Of a stretch of 7,229 nucleotides of DNA, positions 1-5,515 are shown piece by piece; the first letter of the stretch is position 1; every line of letters starts with the position of its first letter. The position numbers were made by a program, and so were the translations under genes. Below the pieces are notes generated by a model that made no database searches, was not told the DNA's origin, and was given only the letters and a program-made list of their open reading frames with translations. Origin of the DNA: an uncultured Gammaproteobacteria bacterium (lineage in GTDB: Bacteria; Pseudomonadota; Gammaproteobacteria; Coxiellales; Coxiellaceae); assembly GCA_903870185.1 (NCBI GenBank), contig CAIQCE010000212.1:1-7229 (forward strand), in the 5' to 3' direction.

Positions 1-15
1 ACTGAATCATTTTCT

Positions 16-20
16 AGAGG
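16..20 (+). promoter_or_regulatory. Ribosome binding site deciding the ybeY start
   Basis: AGAGG lies just ahead of two consecutive ATG codons at 23 and 26. It leaves 2 nt before the first ATG and 5 nt before the second. The usual spacing is about 5 to 9 nt, so the second ATG is the better start. Confidence 0.6.
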
Positions 21-25
21 ATATG

Positions 26-481
26 ATGAAAATTCATTTAAATCTACAATTAGCCTCGCTGTGTGAACATGCCCCTACTGAGGCTCAATTCATACTATGG
101 ATCTCAGAGACTCTAAAATTCATCGATTTTAAGAATAAATCCGCTAGCTTGAGTGTTCGTATTGTTTCTCCTCATGAAAGTGCTGAGCTGAATCAAACTT
201 ATCGACACAAATCTGGCCCTACTAATATACTTTCATTCCCCGAGCCTTCGTTTCCCGGCATGCGATCTCGCTCTCTCGGTGATTTAATTATATCTGGAGA
301 TTTAGTATTAAAAGAAGCTCATACTCAAAATATTAAAATAGAAGACCATTGGGCTCATTTAACAATCCATGGGGTATTACATCTCTTAGGTTATGATCAT
401 ATTCAAGATGATGAGGCCGAGGTGATGGAGGGATTGGAGGTTAAGGTTCTTAATCAATTGGGGATCGCGGATCCTTATTGA
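26..481 (+). CDS. ybeY: YbeY, endoribonuclease for 16S rRNA 3'-end maturation and ribosome quality control
   Basis: A 151-residue protein of the usual length for YbeY (UPF0054), a cytoplasmic single-strand-specific metal-dependent RNase. It acts in processing the 16S rRNA 3' end and, with RNase R, in removing defective 70S ribosomes. The signature HGVLHLLGYDH is complete at about residues 115-125. Its three histidines are the family's zinc ligands. The upstream segment YRHKSGPTNILSFP (about residues 59-72) holds the conserved Arg and the family's PTNxLSFP element. The start is placed at the second of two tandem ATGs because of ribosome-binding-site spacing; the first ATG at 23 would add one Met. 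The usual neighbours, phoH (ybeZ) before and corC (ybeX) after, are not visible. Only 22 nt precede the gene, and a TGA at 3-5 could be the end of an upstream gene but cannot be assigned. The next gene converges on ybeY. Identification is firm; the start is less so. Confidence 0.96.
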   Translation: MKIHLNLQLASLCEHAPTEAQFILWISETLKFIDFKNKSASLSVRIVSPHESAELNQTYRHKSGPTNILSFPEPSFPGMRSRSLGDLIISGDLVLKEAHTQNIKIEDHWAHLTIHGVLHLLGYDHIQDDEAEVMEGLEVKVLNQLGIADPY

Positions 482-482
482 A

Positions 483-503
483 TGCAGACCACGCTGCACT
501 TTT
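483..503 (+). terminator. Weak hairpin plus short T run after ybeY
   Basis: Directly after the ybeY stop, TGCAG (483-487) and CTGCA (494-498) form a 5-bp stem with a 6-nt loop, followed by CTTTT. The position suits an intrinsic terminator for ybeY, but the stem and T run are short. The rest of the 86-nt gap to the convergent gene shows no other convincing element. Confidence 0.25.
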
Positions 504-567
504 CACCAACTCATGATCGCGTAGCTTATCTTTACCACACGATCTAACTATCTGCACTATTCTTAAA

Positions 568-3500
568 CTAAACAGGCCTCGGAACTACTGTACCAGCAAA
601 TTCACGTACACTTTGAATATTGTCAGGGTAATCAACTTGACCTACCCTTGGGGGATAAAGGGTAACTGATTTCATATCAACACGTGATTCCTGCTCAAAT
701 CGAGCAATAGCAGCTTTTCGTGCATCCATTCCCGCAGACCCAAAAAATCGATAAGGAGACTCTACAATACTACGAATAACAGGCCTAGCAAGTGGTAGAT
801 CTGTGACATTCAAAATTTGCCCAACATCTAAATCATGATTGAACTTGGTTTGAGAATCTTTCATTGGATTTCGATAAACCATCCATAACTGTTCTTTTGT
901 TTGGCCTTTAAATTGTTCAGACAAGAAAGCCCTTGCTCTTGTTAAAAAAGCAACACTCGCGGCTTGATCTCCGATTGAATTTAGTAATCGTTGAATAATT
1001 TGTTGACAAATATTCGTCAAAATACGTCCTCTTCTATAAAAAAGACAATAATCAAATCGTGATGGTAGAGCATTAACTAAATACTCATAGCGTATTAAAA
1101 TCCATCTAAGAGTTTCTTGGCCGATAGCATCTTCAGTCATCACTCCAAAGTTAAATGAGTTGAGTAAATTTAAACAAGTCAATCTTTCTTTAAGTCGATC
1201 ACCTGTGAATTGACCACTCCAATAATGCTGCCTCCATATATATTGCTCATCCGCTAAATCAGAAATAATGGCTTTGATATTTATAGTTGCTAATTCTGGA
1301 GTTGAGCTCCGATAGCATCGAGTCAAATAAATCAATTTCATTTCAAAAGGTAATAATTTAAGCATATTGTATGTATTAATATTTTTTCTAGCTTCTGTAG
1401 AGGTTTGCTGTTGATGAGATATTCCTATTAATGCTTTACCGGAATTTAAACCTTTAAATGCATAAAGTGCCCCCAGTTCATATTTAGTAGAAAGATGGCC
1501 TTTCTTCATTATTCTAAGCCTATATTGATAAATAACTACATTTTGCTCATGAGGTGCCTCACGGTGTAATCGTTGACTCAATTCTTTCGCAGCCTTTTTA
1601 ATATCTTCTTCAGATGGAGGTGAATAGCAAAAAAAGGAATGTCGCTCTTGGGTTGCAATTTTTTGTTCGACCATAACACCCATAGAAACCCCTCTCTCTA
1701 ATGCAAAGGTTGAGGTCAAAAGAGGTCTTCTAACACTCTCATCCGAAGGTATTCTTTGTGCTAATTGTGGTGGAGCTACACCTGGAATACTTCTGATCAT
1801 ATGATAATTTAAAAGCGAATGATCTCCAGATACAAAATATGTGGCTATATTGGCTTCTTTTGCAGCTTTATAAATTTCAGCCAAGTTCAGATCATCTTCA
1901 ATAACTCTCTTATTTTGAGTCGCATTTAATTGATAAGGATTATTAAGTATAATAACCACCTTATTCATTAGCTGGGTCATAAAACTTCCCCCATCACTTC
2001 TTTTGAAATGATAGTCTACTCCTGAATATAGAGAAACATTCCAAACACCTAAAGCAGATCCAAAAGAAGTCGCAATAGATTTCCAATGTTCAATTTCCTT
2101 GGAAGTTGTACTCGCATTAATAATTAATACAAAATCCGCATCAGGATCAAAATTATATGGCTCACTCAACTGTAATGTAGAGCTACATTGTTGTATGGTA
2201 ACTGCTCCTCCAGCAATATTTCTGGATCCTAATTTTAAATTCACTAACAAGGGAACACTGCTATAAAGTGGAACACTTCCAGAGAATTGCAGAGTTCCAC
2301 TTATTGTCAAAATTGAATTAGGAGCTACTGAATCAAAATTCCAAATCTGAGGCGCCGCTAATGTTCCTAAAACAAAACCTTCACTAGTTCTGCAAGTTAG
2401 ATCTCTCCCGTAAGCTGAATTTGTCACTAACTCTAATTGAAGCGATCTAGGAATAGTTGCTGAACCTCCAATAGCCTTAGTAGAAATATTACGTAATAGA
2501 ATAGCAAAAGGAGCTTCTTCTGGTCTTGAAACGGAACGAGGACCATGAATCAAAGATATTTCCATAGGATATCGAACTTCAAAAACTTTTTTCTGAACCT
2601 CAACACTAGCAAACAATTTATTCACTCTTGGAACTCGTGCATGACATGACAAAACCACTGGCTCACGTGAAATTTGATTCAGTATAACTCGCAAAATTGG
2701 CTTGATGACAAAGGTCAAAGGCTCTGCGAATGTAAAAGCTTGCCTCGGGTTTAATACACTTGTGAGAATGCCTGCACGCCCACTGGGCCAAATCCCAAGA
2801 TTTTCTTGAATTGAAAGCTCTATGGGTCTTACACCAGGAGTTGGCATCAATCCATTATTGGTGACTGTCAATGCCCTCAAATGCACTGATTCACCCGGTT
2901 CAAACACTGCATCATCGGAACTAATAGGTTCAAAGCCACTAACAATTAAATTATATCGGTCTAAATATACAGCCTCTGTCCCAATTAAATAAATTCGACA
3001 ACTCCCGGGCAATCCACTTGAACCACTTGATCCATTATAGCCATTCAATCCATTTGAACCATTTCGTCCAGAAGATCCTCCTCGATTACTGCAAGATATG
3101 GCTTCTGTATAGTACTCCATATGAGATGTACCATCATTCTTGTAAACCCACCTACTTTTAGATTCATAATCTGTCCAACTATATGAATCTCCTCCCCTAC
3201 CACCCGCTCCTCCTGCCCCTCGAGCACCACCTCTTCCTGCATCACCTCCTCTACCGCCTGAGATATCGACTCTCTCAATTAACATCAATAAGTCTGTATC
3301 TTCAGGTGCAACATGGACCTGTAAATCAGAACCACTTCCTCCTGCACCTCCTGAACCAGCATTTCCTCCACTCCCACCAGTTCCACCATCCCCACCATTA
3401 GTGCCTGAACTATATCGAGTTGCATCTGCACCAGGAAATCCATTTTGACCATCTCCTCCCGCACCACCATCTCCACCTGCACCACCATGCCCACCAGTTG

Positions 3501-3753
3501 CCCTAATAGTTAGTGTGGAATTAGAAAGTCCTGTTGCTACGATTGTGCTTGCTGAAGCAGATATTTGATCTTCAATAACGACCAGATTTGACTCAGCATT
3601 AAATTTTAAAACAACTATATTGGGTACAGCAGAAGTACCTGCGGTTCCATGCATTCCAGGACCTCCATGCATGCCTGTTCCATTAAAAGCTGAATGGCCA
3701 CATACTCCAGGCGCCCCACTTATTCCACTGCTTGAAATCTCAATTTTAGGCAT
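568..3753 (-). CDS. Large glycine-rich multidomain protein of unknown function (1061 aa)
   Basis: I do not recognise a function. The ATG at 3753 follows GGGAG with a 6-nt spacer, a good ribosome binding site. Visible order: glycine-rich blocks at residues 10-39, 87-142, 166-188 and 225-250, separated by hydrophobic strand-like stretches (about 45-62, 143-165). The last block is a run of collagen-type Gly-X-Y triplets. Next come beta-rich segments. One at about 262-330 contains FEPGESVHLRALTVTNNG, which resembles CARDB/NEW3-type adhesive folds and perhaps the domain called DUF7932 (from memory, unverified). A second lies at about 430-525. At 538-642 alternating strands and helices (DFVLIINAS, NKVVIILNN, ANIATYFVSGD) suggest a Rossmann-like fold. 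Residues from about 715 on look largely helical, without clear motifs. There is no N-terminal signal peptide and no obvious transmembrane helix, so the protein appears cytoplasmic or exported by a non-Sec route. A TPR gene lies 146 nt upstream on the same strand. Codon use and base composition look similar to the neighbours by eye. The reading frame is intact. Confidence 0.9.
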   Translation of the reverse strand: MPKIEISSSGISGAPGVCGHSAFNGTGMHGGPGMHGTAGTSAVPNIVVLKFNAESNLVVIEDQISASASTIVATGLSNSTLTIRATGGHGGAGGDGGAGGDGQNGFPGADATRYSSGTNGGDGGTGGSGGNAGSGGAGGSGSDLQVHVAPEDTDLLMLIERVDISGGRGGDAGRGGARGAGGAGGRGGDSYSWTDYESKSRWVYKNDGTSHMEYYTEAISCSNRGGSSGRNGSNGLNGYNGSSGSSGLPGSCRIYLIGTEAVYLDRYNLIVSGFEPISSDDAVFEPGESVHLRALTVTNNGLMPTPGVRPIELSIQENLGIWPSGRAGILTSVLNPRQAFTFAEPLTFVIKPILRVILNQISREPVVLSCHARVPRVNKLFASVEVQKKVFEVRYPMEISLIHGPRSVSRPEEAPFAILLRNISTKAIGGSATIPRSLQLELVTNSAYGRDLTCRTSEGFVLGTLAAPQIWNFDSVAPNSILTISGTLQFSGSVPLYSSVPLLVNLKLGSRNIAGGAVTIQQCSSTLQLSEPYNFDPDADFVLIINASTTSKEIEHWKSIATSFGSALGVWNVSLYSGVDYHFKRSDGGSFMTQLMNKVVIILNNPYQLNATQNKRVIEDDLNLAEIYKAAKEANIATYFVSGDHSLLNYHMIRSIPGVAPPQLAQRIPSDESVRRPLLTSTFALERGVSMGVMVEQKIATQERHSFFCYSPPSEEDIKKAAKELSQRLHREAPHEQNVVIYQYRLRIMKKGHLSTKYELGALYAFKGLNSGKALIGISHQQQTSTEARKNINTYNMLKLLPFEMKLIYLTRCYRSSTPELATINIKAIISDLADEQYIWRQHYWSGQFTGDRLKERLTCLNLLNSFNFGVMTEDAIGQETLRWILIRYEYLVNALPSRFDYCLFYRRGRILTNICQQIIQRLLNSIGDQAASVAFLTRARAFLSEQFKGQTKEQLWMVYRNPMKDSQTKFNHDLDVGQILNVTDLPLARPVIRSIVESPYRFFGSAGMDARKAAIARFEQESRVDMKSVTLYPPRVGQVDYPDNIQSVREFAGTVVPRPV
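3004..3081 (-). repeat. Collagen-like Gly-X-Y run in the large protein
   Basis: Encodes residues 225-250 of the large protein. From Gly226 there are eight consecutive Gly-X-Y triplets ending at Gly250: SSG, RNG, SNG, LNG, YNG, SSG, SSG, LPG. X and Y are mostly Ser and Asn, and there is almost no proline. Eight triplets is short for an autonomous collagen triple helix, so this may be a flexible or polyglycine-like element. Confidence 0.8.
3190..3258 (-). repeat. Arg/Gly-rich Gly-Gly-X block
   Basis: Encodes residues 166-188 of the large protein. It is dominated by GGRGG, GGAGG and GGARG-type units. Unlike the longer block at 87-142, which is rich in Asp, Ala and Ser, this one carries several arginines and is locally basic. 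It is followed by an aromatic, glycine-poor insert (residues 190-215). Confidence 0.75.
3328..3495 (-). repeat. Long Gly-Gly-X repeat block
   Basis: Encodes residues 87-142 of the large protein, the longest glycine-rich block. It is built from imperfect units such as GGAGGD, GGTGGS and GSGGAGG. On the + strand it reads as a run of imperfect ccacca/ctcc repeats. These low-complexity repeats create long spurious open frames in the other frames here. Confidence 0.8.
3637..3726 (-). repeat. N-terminal glycine-rich block
   Basis: Encodes residues 10-39 of the large protein, with Gly at about every third position (GISGAPG, GTGMHGGPGMHG, GTAG). The element GMHG occurs twice six residues apart. It precedes a hydrophobic strand-like stretch (residues 45-62). 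Confidence 0.7.
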
Positions 3754-3796
3754 TCTTTTCTCCCATTAAATTTTTATTAATTTTTAGCTTTAGAGA

Positions 3797-3817
3797 AAAT
3801 GAGTGAATAACTCATTT
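3797..3817 (-). terminator. AT-rich hairpin between the TPR gene and the large gene
   Basis: A perfect 8-bp inverted repeat, AAATGAGT and ACTCATTT, with a 5-nt loop. Read on the minus strand, the stem is followed by a short pyrimidine run (TCTCT). It could be a weak terminator for the TPR gene or a leader/attenuator hairpin for the large gene, whose ribosome binding site lies about 43 nt further downstream. The stem is AT-rich and the T run is poor, so termination would be partial at best. I see no convincing -35/-10 pair in the rest of this 146-nt gap. Confidence 0.35.
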
Positions 3818-3899
3818 AAAACCATATGATTAAACTACCACTATGAATTTTTTTTCATTACCAATTAAATGCAATAATAAAATCAGAGTGGCTTTTGTT

Positions 3900-4712
3900 T
3901 CACCCTACTCTTGCTGTCATTTCAATCCCCAATAAGCCACTTGAAAATGCAGGTAAGACATTCATTAACTCTGTGCTGAGCCCCAATTTAACTGACACAA
4001 CTCGCATTTTTTCAAGAGCCCTTGCATCTCTAGGATTAAGCTCCAATGCTTCCTTGTAAAGAAATAGTGCTTTAAGATAAGAGCCAAGCTTGTAATATTG
4101 CTCACCTTTTCTAATTAATTGATCAACTTTAGGAAAGCCAAATAACCTATAGATAAAACTATCATAAGCAAGTGGGATAAGAGGCATACCAGAAGCCATT
4201 AATCCATCTTTAATAATTTCTCGCAAAGCTGACCAGTCTTTTTTTGAAATACAATGCTCATTAGTCGTAGTTGGATGACTGACTATTCCTTGATATAAAT
4301 CAAAAGCCATATCAATACGATTTAATTTAATGAGTAAAGTAATTTTCTGCTTTAGAGCATGAAACTTTTCAGCATGCAACCTTTCAGTCTGAAATCTCAG
4401 CGAAAGCAATGCTAGAATTCGATCAATATCTGCCAGGGCTAACTCAAATTTATTAATAGCCCTCAATGAGATTGCTTTACCAAATAGTGCATTTAAATTC
4501 TCATGCTCTATATCCAAAGCGTTATCAAAAAACACAATCGCTTCTAAATTTCTTCCATCTCTAGACAATTCAAGCCCCAAATTTACATAAGCTTTTGCTT
4601 GCTCAAAAGGGCCTAATGATCTAGAAATGGCAGTTCTTAAATCATCTAACTTCGCCCCAATTTTTGTCCTATATACTGAATAATCTCGACCTTCTTGACT
4701 ACCAATTCGCAT
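3900..4712 (-). CDS. TPR-repeat protein of unknown function (270 aa)
   Basis: A soluble alpha-helical protein; no signal peptide or membrane segment is seen. From about residue 38 it shows a typical tetratricopeptide unit (AYVNLGLELSRDGRNLEAIVFFDNALDIEHEN), then a degenerate second unit (ALFGKAISLRAINKFELALADID). A further canonical unit lies near the C-terminus at about 200-235 (KGEQYYKLGSYLKALFLYKEALELNPRDARAL). The middle (about 105-195) is helical and looks like degenerate repeats. TPR folds act as protein-protein interaction scaffolds. No catalytic motif is seen. An upstream ATG at 4718 abuts GAGGAGG with no spacer, while the ATG at 4712 has a 6-nt spacer, so I use 4712. The gene lies upstream of the 1061-residue protein on the same strand with 146 nt between, and is divergent from the HTH-cupin regulator. 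It may be a partner or chaperone-like adaptor of the large protein; that is inference from position only. Confidence 0.88.
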   Translation of the reverse strand: MRIGSQEGRDYSVYRTKIGAKLDDLRTAISRSLGPFEQAKAYVNLGLELSRDGRNLEAIVFFDNALDIEHENLNALFGKAISLRAINKFELALADIDRILALLSLRFQTERLHAEKFHALKQKITLLIKLNRIDMAFDLYQGIVSHPTTTNEHCISKKDWSALREIIKDGLMASGMPLIPLAYDSFIYRLFGFPKVDQLIRKGEQYYKLGSYLKALFLYKEALELNPRDARALEKMRVVSVKLGLSTELMNVLPAFSSGLLGIEMTARVG

Positions 4713-4718
4713 TATCAT

Positions 4719-4725
4719 CCTCCTC
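4719..4725 (-). promoter_or_regulatory. Strong ribosome binding site deciding the TPR gene start
   Basis: GAGGAGG on the minus strand is immediately followed by ATG ATA ATG. The first ATG would have zero spacing and the second has 6 nt. The match to the anti-Shine-Dalgarno sequence is the best in the window, suggesting efficient translation from 4712. Confidence 0.7.
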
Positions 4726-4732
4726 TGGTTCA

Positions 4733-4759
4733 GCTACAAACAGCATTAACTGTTTTAGC
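4733..4759 (-). promoter_or_regulatory. Hairpin in the leader of the TPR gene
   Basis: The arms GCTA-(C)-AAACAG (4733-4743) and CTGTTTTAGC (4750-4759) pair over 10 bp with one bulged base and a 6-nt loop. It sits 7 nt upstream of the TPR gene's ribosome binding site when read on the minus strand. If transcribed it would form a leader stem next to the ribosome binding site. It could equally be a DNA operator dyad (AAACAG-N6-CTGTTT). Confidence 0.4.
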
Positions 4760-4762
4760 CAG

Positions 4763-4804
4763 TTAGATATTTTTCAATTTCCTGTTAATTGAAAAAATAT
4801 CTAA
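4763..4804. repeat. Near-perfect 17-bp inverted repeat in the divergent intergenic region
   Basis: The left arm TTAGATATTTTTCAATT (4763-4779) and right arm AATTGAAAAAATATCTAA (4787-4804) are complementary over 17 bp with one extra A in the right arm and a 7-nt spacer. It lies between two divergent genes, so it is not placed to terminate either of them. It could be a regulatory dyad, a 5' leader structure of the TPR transcript, or a remnant of a mobile repeat. No transposase is present. Confidence 0.6.
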
Positions 4805-4849
4805 TGAAATACTTAAACAAATCTATATACTGTAATCATCTAAAATAAA

Positions 4850-4864
4850 TGCGTTATAGCGCAC
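4850..4864 (+). promoter_or_regulatory. Candidate operator, distal copy (TGCG-N6-CGCA dyad)
   Basis: TGCGTTATAGCGCAC contains TGCG-N6-CGCA. Its reverse complement, GTGCGCTATAACGCA, differs by one base from the proximal copy at 4884-4898. The core TTATAG could overlap a -10 element, which would suit repression. It lies about 58 nt upstream of the HTH-cupin start, so autoregulation by that protein is the simplest hypothesis. Confidence 0.5.
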
Positions 4865-4883
4865 ATTCGGTGACTTTAGCATG

Positions 4884-4899
4884 GTGCGCTTTAACGCAC
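4884..4899 (+). promoter_or_regulatory. Candidate operator, proximal copy (GTGCG-N6-CGCAC dyad)
   Basis: GTGCGCTTTAACGCAC is a 5-bp-arm dyad with a 6-nt centre. It matches the inverted distal copy at 14 of 15 positions, with 19 nt between the copies. It ends 22 nt before the HTH-cupin ATG, within the likely promoter or leader. Paired similar dyads next to an HTH regulator gene are typical of cooperative binding sites. Together the two copies could also fold as a long RNA or DNA stem. Confidence 0.55.
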
Positions 4900-4921
4900 A
4901 AGTATTTTTATCAGGACTTTT

Positions 4922-5491
4922 ATGCATGATGTAGGCAAGCAAATCGCAAGAACTCTAAAAGCATTGCGTAAAGAACATGGCTGGAGCCTTGACAAAACCG
5001 CTCAAGAGACAGGGGTTAGTAAGGCCATGTTAGGGCAAATAGAACGAGAGGAATCTAGCCCCACTATGGCTACACTTTGGAAAATAGCAGGTGGATTTCA
5101 CACCTCTTATTCTTCTTTCCTCGAGACAATTGATACCAATCTTGCAAACTCAATTCATCGTTCTGGCCAAGTTAAAAGCCTAAGTCCCATGGATGATAAA
5201 ATCCAAATAATCACTTTATTTCCTTTTGATGCTCAGCTAAATTTTGAAATTTTTATCATTGAGCTTTTACCAACCTGCGAACATGTCTCACTACCACATG
5301 AAGATGGTGTCATTGAGCATGCTATTGTGACTGAAGGAACCATAGAAATATTATGCAATGACGTTTGGCAAAAATTAAATAAGGGTGAGGGACTCCGATT
5401 TAATGCCAATCAAACTCATGGATATCGAAATAAAACTCGAAAAAAAGCCTGCTTTCATAATATCATTCATTATTCTAAAAAAACCACTTAG
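4922..5491 (+). CDS. SutR/YdcN-like transcriptional regulator: XRE-type HTH plus C-terminal cupin (189 aa)
   Basis: Residues about 8-66 form an HTH_3/XRE DNA-binding domain (LRKEHGWSLDKTAQETGVSK, then AMLGQIEREESSPTMATLWKIA). Residues about 105-185 form a small beta-barrel cupin. It has the first-motif region PHEDGVIEHAIVTEGTIEI and the second-motif region GEGLRFNANQTHGYRN. This arrangement and many segments (GVSKAMLGQIE, SSPT-ATLWKIA, GVIEH, FHNIIHY) resemble E. coli YdcN/SutR as I remember it. SutR is a regulator linked to sulfur-utilisation genes. Cupin-containing XRE regulators usually sense a small metabolite. The ligand here is unknown, so no symbol is assigned. AGGA with a 5-nt spacer supports the ATG at 4922. 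The gene is divergent from the TPR gene and convergent with recJ, with 24 nt between stops and no evident terminator. Twin dyads upstream suggest autoregulation. Confidence 0.93.
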   Translation: MHDVGKQIARTLKALRKEHGWSLDKTAQETGVSKAMLGQIEREESSPTMATLWKIAGGFHTSYSSFLETIDTNLANSIHRSGQVKSLSPMDDKIQIITLFPFDAQLNFEIFIIELLPTCEHVSLPHEDGVIEHAIVTEGTIEILCNDVWQKLNKGEGLRFNANQTHGYRNKTRKKACFHNIIHYSKKTT

Positions 5492-5515
5492 ATAGATGCA
5501 CACCTATATTAAAGA

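Noticed and set aside
568..700. C-terminus of the large protein considered as a type IV (Dot/Icm) secretion signal
   Set aside because: The last residues (SVREFAGTVVPRPV) show no acidic E-block or other clear signal; there is no basis for an effector call.
3045..3278. Minus-strand open frame of 77 codons
   Set aside because: It lies wholly inside the large gene in another frame. It is a by-product of glycine-codon repeats, with low-complexity Glu/Val/Gly content and no own ribosome binding site.
3183..3401. Plus-strand open frame of 72 codons, His/Leu-rich
   Set aside because: Antisense shadow of the Gly-Gly-X repeat block; the composition simply mirrors ccacca/ctcc repeats.
3285..3494. Minus-strand open frame of 69 codons, Val/Glu/Met-rich
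   Set aside because: Out-of-frame shadow of the same glycine repeats.
3190..3495. Repeat-rich stretch considered as a CRISPR array or tandem DNA repeat
   Set aside because: The units are short, imperfect and in frame with a glycine-rich coding region; there are no fixed repeats with unique spacers.
4826..4831. TATACT as a -10 box for the regulator gene
   Set aside because: No acceptable -35 at 16-18 nt upstream. The region is so AT-rich that single hexamers are not informative, so no promoter is annotated.
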